This document shows, piece by piece, positions 6,312 through 10,857 of a DNA stretch of 10,857 bases. The notes below the pieces were generated by a model. The model saw only the letters and a program-made list of their open reading frames with translations, had not been told where the DNA came from and did not search any database. Positions within the stretch are counted from its first letter, which is position 1, and every line of letters begins with the position of its first letter. The translations under genes and the position numbers were made by a program. Source of the DNA: Planctomycetaceae bacterium. GTDB taxonomy: Bacteria; Planctomycetota; Planctomycetia; Planctomycetales; Planctomycetaceae. The stretch lies in the NCBI GenBank assembly GCA_015487825.1, contig WFOZ01000831.1, positions 1-10,857 on the forward strand, given 5' to 3'.

Positions 6312-7418
6312 GTGCGTTCAGGTTTAATTCTATCCATGCTATTTATTCATGCTTTCATCTGCACCATGCTTATCGCAGCAGAACCGATTGCAGACAAACA
6401 GAAAAACGCATTGTGGATTCTCTCCGGGCAATCGAATGCCTGCGGACGCGCCAAGCTTCCCGGCCCGCAGCCGGATCAGCGGGTTACGATGTACAATCCA
6501 AGTCAGAAAAAGTTTATTGTTGCTCAGGATCCGCTTCCGTATATGGGAACATCCGGAGTCGGTCCGTGGGTTGCTGCTGCAATTCAGGTTGCGAAAGAAC
6601 AGGACACGAAAATTCAGATGTGCGGTTTTGCCAGCGGAGGCAAGCCGATTTCATTTTGGCACCCGGAACAACCGGGCTACAAGGCTCTCTTCCCGGTGAT
6701 CGAGAAAGCGGGGCAGAATGCAGATCTATTTTTGTGGTATCAGGGAGAAAACGATACCAGTGGTAATCTCAACACGGCACAATACCTTGAAGAGCTTACC
6801 GCCCATGTAGCGAGAGTTCGAAAAGCAGCCAACAATCCCCAAATGCTGGCCGTCATTATTCAGCTAGGCCCCTCTCTGTATAAGGGCAGAGGCGGTTACA
6901 TGGCATTACGCGAAGCACAACATCAATTTACAGTTCAGGATTCCAATGCCATCCTTGTTCCTGCTTTGGGGCGAACGATGAAAGATGGAGTGCATCTGGA
7001 TAACGCAGGCTATCAGGAACTGGGGCGGGAAATCGGACGGGCTATTTTGCAAACGAAGTACGACAACCCGATTGGCAACTGGCCCGGTCCACTGCTTGAT
7101 GCCGCTTTTTTGCAGCCTGAAGGCAAACCGCAAATTCGAAGGACCGTTGTTGCACACTTTGCAGAAGTTAAAAAAATACAACAGGCACTGAGTTCTGACT
7201 TTGCCCTGATCGACGAAGAAGGGACAAATCTTTGTACTGCCATTGTAGCCGGGAACACGGTTTTAACTTTAAATTTTGAGCGGGATATCATCTTGCCTGC
7301 TCGCCTCATTTACGGTTTCGGCACCGCTCCCAAGGCTGCCTTAATGGATGAATCAGGTAACCGGGCACCGGCTATGCAGATCAATATTCAACTCGGAAAA
7401 GCCCCCGTAGATAAATAG
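6312..7418 (+). CDS. Secreted SGNH sugar esterase, sialate O-acetylesterase (SASA) family
   Basis: From GTG 6312 the protein has 368 residues. Residues 1-23 form a signal peptide (basic start, hydrophobic SGLILSMLFIHAFICTML, likely cut after IAA). The SGNH hydrolase fold of the SASA/DUF303 type follows: block I ILSGQSNACG (Ser41), FASGGKP (oxyanion Gly ~109-110), block III WYQGEND (Asn147), and block V KDGVHLD with catalytic Asp225 and His228. A further C-terminal ~115 residues form a probable beta-domain (YGFGTAPKAALMDESGNRAP), as in longer sialate O-acetylesterases. It should remove acetyl groups from sugars or polysaccharides outside the cytoplasm; planctomycetes carry many such enzymes beside sulfatases and glycoside hydrolases. 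The open frame reaches back to 6132, but that part overlaps a terminator. It ends 33 bases before the convergent cupin gene. Confidence 0.9.
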   Translation: MRSGLILSMLFIHAFICTMLIAAEPIADKQKNALWILSGQSNACGRAKLPGPQPDQRVTMYNPSQKKFIVAQDPLPYMGTSGVGPWVAAAIQVAKEQDTKIQMCGFASGGKPISFWHPEQPGYKALFPVIEKAGQNADLFLWYQGENDTSGNLNTAQYLEELTAHVARVRKAANNPQMLAVIIQLGPSLYKGRGGYMALREAQHQFTVQDSNAILVPALGRTMKDGVHLDNAGYQELGREIGRAILQTKYDNPIGNWPGPLLDAAFLQPEGKPQIRRTVVAHFAEVKKIQQALSSDFALIDEEGTNLCTAIVAGNTVLTLNFERDIILPARLIYGFGTAPKAALMDESGNRAPAMQINIQLGKAPVDK

Positions 7419-7451
7419 CAGAAAAGATGTTCTGTTCAGGGCATGAAGAAA

Positions 7452-7832
7452 TCAGTCTGCTGCTTGAGCCTCATCAATATATTCATCTTCGGGATCGAAT
7501 TTGGGAATAACGATATTGAGAATTTTCATCTTGCCGATAGCCCGATGCCTGACGCCGGGCGGGATCAGGATGCACATTCCCTGTTTGATCGGGACCAGCT
7601 CGCCATCAAGTTCCATTTTTGCATCCGGTTCGCATTCGAGAATGTAATACGTTTCGGTCAGCCTCCGGTGATAATGCGTCACCGCATCCGTTGATATTTC
7701 TGTCTGATGAATTGTCGCCGGGAAATCTGAGATATCCGCAAATGCACGACGGGCCGAACCGCAGGGGCACGCAACGCCGGGGATCGATTCAAAATCGACA
7801 ATGACAGCTTTCGGTTTTGTATTAGTATCCAT
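7452..7832 (-). CDS. Small cupin-domain protein
   Basis: A 126-residue single-domain cupin of the mannose-6-phosphate-isomerase-like type. Motif 1 is THYHRRLTETYYIL (metal ligands His53, His55 and Glu60), and motif 2 is IPPGVRHRAIG with His96, so all four usual ligands are present. Near the N-terminus VACPCGSARRAF holds a CxC pair (Cys22, Cys24) next to basic residues. The pattern is what one sees in sugar-binding or sugar-isomerising cupins; the substrate is unknown. ATG 7832 is chosen because a longer frame (to 7982) would overlap the end of the HEPN gene and adds only low-complexity sequence. It follows the HEPN gene by 64 bases on the same strand, so co-transcription is likely, but no shared function is evident. 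No clear ribosome site is seen. Confidence 0.87.
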   Translation of the reverse strand: MDTNTKPKAVIVDFESIPGVACPCGSARRAFADISDFPATIHQTEISTDAVTHYHRRLTETYYILECEPDAKMELDGELVPIKQGMCILIPPGVRHRAIGKMKILNIVIPKFDPEDEYIDEAQAAD

Positions 7833-7896
7833 GTTGTTGCAGATTCGAAGATCGCTGGTAAGTCGTGCGAACCAGGGCCATCGCCGGCTCGCCAGG

Positions 7897-8694
7897 TTAT
7901 TTTTGTTTTCGTTTACAGTAGGGGCAGTCAGCAGTGTAGATAATGCGGAAGCACTTTCGGCATTCGTGTGGACCATAAACAACCGGATCGACCTGCAGAC
8001 GCTGATAGATTAAATAGATGAAGACCAGCACGACAAACCCTGCAATAAGATATCCACTCGATTGCCAGGACAAAATCATCTGGGCGACAATGGCAACACA
8101 ACAGGTTGTGTAAATGCCGATCGTCCACCATTTGCTCTGTTTGTTCTGTCGGGTTCGCTGTTCCTCTTTAATTTTATCTGAGAATTCACGTTCCAGCAGT
8201 TCCTGTTTGGTTTCGTAAATTTCGCTGGCCAACACATCGCAGCCGATAGCAGAAAGCAACCGTTCAACGCTGTCGAGTACCCGATACGTATCGTCAAAAT
8301 TAAGTTGCCTCTGATGTGCCCAGCGGTTGCGAAACTCTCTCAGTTCGCTGACCAGGGATCGCTCGTAATGCCCCAGATGCTGCCGAAAAACCGCATTCCA
8401 CTGATCCCAGACCACCGTCAGTGTAGAATGAGCATCCCAGGTGAATTCATCTTTTTTTTGGCCTGGTGTTTTTTCACGCGGTCTACGAAAGCTCGACTTG
8501 GCAGATCGCTTCCAGTCATCCTGAAAGACTGCCTGCAACTTGCCCTCTGCATAAGGAGCCAGCCCTTCCACCAGTTTCTGGAGAGCTTCCTGTACGTAGT
8601 CTCGCTGCAGTGTACCGGACATTTTTTTCTGAACTCCTGCTGTAGGCGAGGCTGCAGGCTCATTCTTTTCTGCGGTTTCAGATGTTGTTGTCAT
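7897..8694 (-). CDS. Membrane protein with Swt1-type HEPN domain and C-terminal zinc ribbon
   Basis: 265 residues. After a disordered, Ala/Thr/Glu-rich start (1-25), residues ~28-150 look like a HEPN domain of the Swt1 type: YVQEALQKLVEGLAPYAEG, then WDAHSTLTVVWDQWNAVFRQ, and FRNRWAHQRQLNFDDTYRVLD with the HEPN RNase motif R122-x4-H127. A charged helical linker (~155-187) leads to two membrane segments (189-210 and 214-231). The C-terminus holds a zinc-ribbon-like CRKC (245-248) and CPYC (257-260). HEPN domains of this kind occur in RNases and in anti-phage and toxin-antitoxin proteins, so an RNA-binding or RNA-cutting role at the membrane is plausible. With both helices crossing, HEPN and zinc ribbon would face the same side. 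The domain call is by eye. ATG 8694 is the first start; M25 is an alternative. Confidence 0.8.
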   Translation of the reverse strand: MTTTSETAEKNEPAASPTAGVQKKMSGTLQRDYVQEALQKLVEGLAPYAEGKLQAVFQDDWKRSAKSSFRRPREKTPGQKKDEFTWDAHSTLTVVWDQWNAVFRQHLGHYERSLVSELREFRNRWAHQRQLNFDDTYRVLDSVERLLSAIGCDVLASEIYETKQELLEREFSDKIKEEQRTRQNKQSKWWTIGIYTTCCVAIVAQMILSWQSSGYLIAGFVVLVFIYLIYQRLQVDPVVYGPHECRKCFRIIYTADCPYCKRKQK

Positions 8695-8843
8695 AAATAT
8701 TTACTGCTTGATGATGGCTTGCAGTGTGACGTATCGAGTTTGCGATACGCATGTGTATGCCCGTTAGTGTAATTTATTTCCCGGATTGATGTCAGCCATA
8801 TTATTTTGAAGAAGAGATTATATCAGAATTTACATCCGGCTTA

Positions 8844-8879
8844 TCCAGCTACCAAGTGCTTTTGATGAGATTAGCTGGA
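8844..8879. repeat. 8-bp inverted repeat with 20-base spacer
   Basis: TCCAGCTA (8844-8851) is the exact reverse complement of TAGCTGGA (8872-8879). It lies 15 bases before the larger palindrome at 8895-8924 and may belong to the same element. Confidence 0.45.
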
Positions 8880-8894
8880 CAGCGCCAGGTTCAA

Positions 8895-8924
8895 CTCGTT
8901 CCCAAGGTGGACCTTGGGAACGAG
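8895..8924. repeat. Perfect 14-bp palindrome of the dispersed REP-like type
   Basis: CTCGTTCCCAAGGT (8895-8908) and ACCTTGGGAACGAG (8911-8924) are perfect inverse copies separated by GG. The CGTTCCCA...TGGGAACG core recalls a widespread class of intergenic palindromes in bacterial genomes. It has no T-run, so it is not a classic terminator, though it lies between two genes on the minus strand, 66 bases past the stop of the PQQ lipoprotein gene. Confidence 0.75.
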
Positions 8925-8989
8925 GAAAATCGAAAAACATTCATACGCAATTAAAAAACTTGAACCACAACAACGAAAAAATAGAGAGC

Positions 8990-10489
8990 TCACTTGCTGG
9001 AAGGTGCTTTAATATCGTAACAGACCAGCGCATTATCGCAGCGTAAAAATAGTTTCCCTCTGCTTAAAACCGGTGCGGCCCAGCAGGGGTATTCCATGCG
9101 GACGGGCTTGAAGCGACTGATTTCCTGAAAAGAATCCGGGCTCGCTTTTACCAAAGCCAGCGTGCCACGTTCTCCCAGAACAATCAAATTCCCCTCTGCG
9201 TATATGGAAGAACCCCGCCCGTAATAAGGCCAGGCTTCCACATTGCCGGTCTTGCTGTTTTTGACCGTACTTTTTGAAACGGGGGTTAAGTGATCAATCG
9301 AACCTTCCCAGCCTGGTGACTGCCAGACAACTTCACCTGTTTCAACTTTCACACATTTCAATGCGGCTTCGTTTTCATGCCTGCCGCTGAATCCGTAAAC
9401 ATACCCGGCAAGCGGTGTGGCCGTAGACCAGTGTGTCATCAGGTTGCGTTTATCCCGCCAGAGTTCCTGCACGTTTTTTCCATCAGGTGAAACCTTCAGC
9501 AATGCCGCCCCGGTTCGATAGGCAGCAGAAATGAGAATTGTATCACCGATAACAACAGGACGAGCTGCATTAACAGAATCGTGCAAACGCGAACGGAACC
9601 AGTATTTGAAATTTTCTTCACCCGTTTCTGGATCGATCGAAACAAGCCCTTGTCGCACCAGGCATAAAATATGCCGCTTCCCATGAATTGTCGCTGCAAC
9701 CGGGGACGAATAACTGACAAGCATTTCTTCGCCGGACCATTTATACTTCTTCGGTTCAGGCCAGCCGGTTTCCACACCTTCCCAGGTTTTCTTGCCAACA
9801 CTTTCCCACAATGTCTTTCCTGTTTTAGCATCGAAGGCAACCACGCCGGAATTCGGTTGTCCGCCCACAAGCACGATCAGTCTATTTCCTTCAAGAATGG
9901 GCGTTGCACCGACACCAAAAAAAGCACGCGGGATATTGAATTCTTTCTGCGTTTCGCGTTCCCAGATTTTTTCCCCGGTTTCAAGTTCCAGGCAAAGTAA
10001 ACGCCCTTGTGCTCCAAAGGTGTAACAACGATCTTTCGTTAATAATGGCGTACAGCGCGGACCATTGTTATAGCCGTAAGGATCGGAAAAAGAAGATGGT
10101 GATTCATACTTCCACAATACCCTGGCAGACCCGGCGTCCAGGCACTCAACGATCTCAACATCATCAATGCGATGATGAATAACGAGCCGGTTCCCACGCA
10201 CCGAAGGAGCACTGTAACCGGTCCCGATTTCACGATCCCAGACAAGTCGCGGCCCCTGCTTCGGCCAGGATTTCAGCAGGCCCGTTTCTTTAGAAAGACT
10301 ATAGTTCCGGTCACCAAGAAAAACAGGCCAGTCTTCCCCATCCACATCGGTATGCTCAGCTTTAGTCGTCTCCGAGACCGTTGCTACCCCGGCTGCTTCC
10401 GGTTCTTTTGCAGGAGAGTTTTCGCAGCCGGTCAGAAATGATATCTGAACCGCAAGTAGAACAAAAGAAGAAATATCACGTCTATACAT
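8990..10489 (-). CDS. PQQ-type beta-propeller lipoprotein
   Basis: 499 residues from ATG 10489. The N-terminus is a lipoprotein signal: MYRRD, a hydrophobic stretch, then lipobox LTGC with Cys22 as the lipidation site. A low-complexity linker (~25-50) leads to an eight-bladed-type PQQ-like propeller starting DWPVFLGDRNYSLSKETG. Blade signatures of the (D/E)xxTGxxxW kind recur: SARVLWKYE, ETGEKIWERE, KTGKTLWES, ETGEENFKYW and ETGEVVWQS. No quinoprotein dehydrogenase catalytic set is evident, so this is probably a binding or scaffold propeller related to BamB and to the many outer-wall-linked PQQ proteins of planctomycetes, rather than an alcohol dehydrogenase. GGGAG at 10502-10498, 8 bases ahead, supports the chosen start; the frame runs open to 10549 but that extension has no ribosome site and would bury the signal peptide. 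It probably sits on the periplasmic side. Confidence 0.9.
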   Translation of the reverse strand: MYRRDISSFVLLAVQISFLTGCENSPAKEPEAAGVATVSETTKAEHTDVDGEDWPVFLGDRNYSLSKETGLLKSWPKQGPRLVWDREIGTGYSAPSVRGNRLVIHHRIDDVEIVECLDAGSARVLWKYESPSSFSDPYGYNNGPRCTPLLTKDRCYTFGAQGRLLCLELETGEKIWERETQKEFNIPRAFFGVGATPILEGNRLIVLVGGQPNSGVVAFDAKTGKTLWESVGKKTWEGVETGWPEPKKYKWSGEEMLVSYSSPVAATIHGKRHILCLVRQGLVSIDPETGEENFKYWFRSRLHDSVNAARPVVIGDTILISAAYRTGAALLKVSPDGKNVQELWRDKRNLMTHWSTATPLAGYVYGFSGRHENEAALKCVKVETGEVVWQSPGWEGSIDHLTPVSKSTVKNSKTGNVEAWPYYGRGSSIYAEGNLIVLGERGTLALVKASPDSFQEISRFKPVRMEYPCWAAPVLSRGKLFLRCDNALVCYDIKAPSSK

Positions 10490-10497
10490 CACAGAGA

Positions 10498-10502
10498 CTC
10501 CC
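10498..10502 (-). promoter_or_regulatory. Ribosome binding site that sets the lipoprotein start
   Basis: Read on the minus strand this is GGGAG, 8 bases before ATG 10489. It confirms the start that gives a proper lipoprotein signal peptide. Confidence 0.7.
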
Positions 10503-10602
10503 GTAAAAGCATTACTTGTATTGGATCGGGCGGAAAATCTCAATCGCACTTATGACTTGCCGGCAATTTGGGTAGCCAGCTTTGTAGTTATCAAAGGTTC
10601 CC

Positions 10603-10857
10603 TTATTCTTCTGGAACGTAGACGACTTCTCCTGTTTTGAGGCGGTATGCGGTTCCGAGTTTTTCTCCTTCGCCGCCAAGGGTTTGTTTGGTCATTTTGT
10701 AATGTTCCAGTTCTTTCCCTTTGCGACGGATGATTTCCATGTTTGGTTTGCCCGGATTTTTCACAATCGTAATCTCCTGTTGCTGCGAAAGAAGTTCCGG
10801 CAAGTGAAAATGTGAGACCAGCGCCAGTAGAAGTGCGACAGCGAATACCATCGCAAC
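10603..10857 (-). CDS. Small hypothetical exported or membrane-anchored protein, possibly cut at the window edge
   Basis: The frame is open to the right edge; the first ATG inside is at 10851, giving 82 residues, but the true start may lie outside. The visible N-terminus is hydrophobic (MVFAVALLLALVSHF), a signal peptide or membrane anchor, followed by a polar, basic domain of ~65 residues (NPGKPNMEIIRRKGKELEHY, then TAYRLKTGEVVYVPEE). I do not recognise a family. The stop is 113 bases ahead of the lipoprotein start on the same strand, so the two could share a transcript. Confidence 0.6.
   Translation of the reverse strand, partial: VAMVFAVALLLALVSHFHLPELLSQQQEITIVKNPGKPNMEIIRRKGKELEHYKMTKQTLGGEGEKLGTAYRLKTGEVVYVPEE

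Noticed and set aside
6257..6766. 169-codon frame overlapping the esterase gene
   Set aside because: The other frame carries the complete SGNH motif set; this one has no recognisable domain.
7833..7982. N-terminal extension of the cupin frame
   Set aside because: It overlaps the 3' end of the HEPN gene on the same strand and adds no conserved sequence; ATG 7832 fits the domain start.
10490..10549. 20-codon upstream extension of the PQQ lipoprotein
   Set aside because: It would place the lipoprotein signal internally, and GGGAG sits correctly for ATG 10489.
1..10857. CRISPR array, tRNA, rRNA, prophage or insertion-sequence genes
   Set aside because: No spaced direct repeats, cloverleaf-like segments, transposase or phage protein motifs were seen on either strand.

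Overview
The window is almost certainly a piece of a planctomycete chromosome (PVC superphylum), probably from the Planctomycetaceae. The clearest marker is a 65-residue, Lys/Arg-rich protein at 5886-6083 that matches the small basic protein family treated as a PVC signature. Other typical traits are an esterase/SMP-30 fusion, a secreted SGNH sugar esterase, a PQQ-type beta-propeller lipoprotein, mixed GTG and ATG starts, loosely packed genes and medium GC. The family-level placement is inference from gene content; there is no rRNA to confirm it.

Layout, left to right. (1) 2-1114, plus strand: 3' part of a two-domain hydrolase, an enterochelin-esterase-like alpha/beta domain followed by an SMP-30/gluconolactonase propeller. 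(2) 1142-2437, minus, convergent with it: a ketosynthase-fold protein whose catalytic Cys is Glu and whose second His is Asn. (3) 2438-3005: about 570 bases without a convincing gene, with a hairpin near its right end. (4) 3006-4256, plus: a membrane-anchored coiled-coil protein made of about ten degenerate 24-residue repeats, closed by a textbook terminator. (5) 4323-4734: empty. (6) 4735-5760, plus: a DapA/NanA-superfamily aldolase with a flexible linker and a C-terminal amphipathic helix that looks like a bacterial-microcompartment encapsulation peptide. (7) 5886-6083, plus: the PVC small basic protein, followed by a strong terminator. (8) 6312-7418, plus: secreted sialate-O-acetylesterase-like SGNH enzyme. 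(9) 8694-7452, minus: a HEPN protein with two membrane helices and a zinc ribbon, then a small cupin, probably one transcript. (10) 8695-8989: a gap with two inverted repeats, one a perfect 14-bp palindrome of the REP/dispersed-repeat kind. (11) 10489-8990, minus: PQQ-propeller lipoprotein. (12) 10851-10603, minus: small exported or anchored protein, possibly cut by the window edge.

Functional reading. Several genes fit a carbohydrate-scavenging lifestyle: the esterase/lactonase fusion, the SGNH esterase, the keto-acid-type aldolase and perhaps the cupin. They are not one obvious operon. The most unusual items are the aldolase with its possible microcompartment tag, away from any shell gene in this window; the active-site-substituted ketosynthase; the membrane HEPN-zinc-ribbon protein; and the 24-residue repeat protein. 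I see no CRISPR array, tRNA, rRNA, transposase or phage gene.
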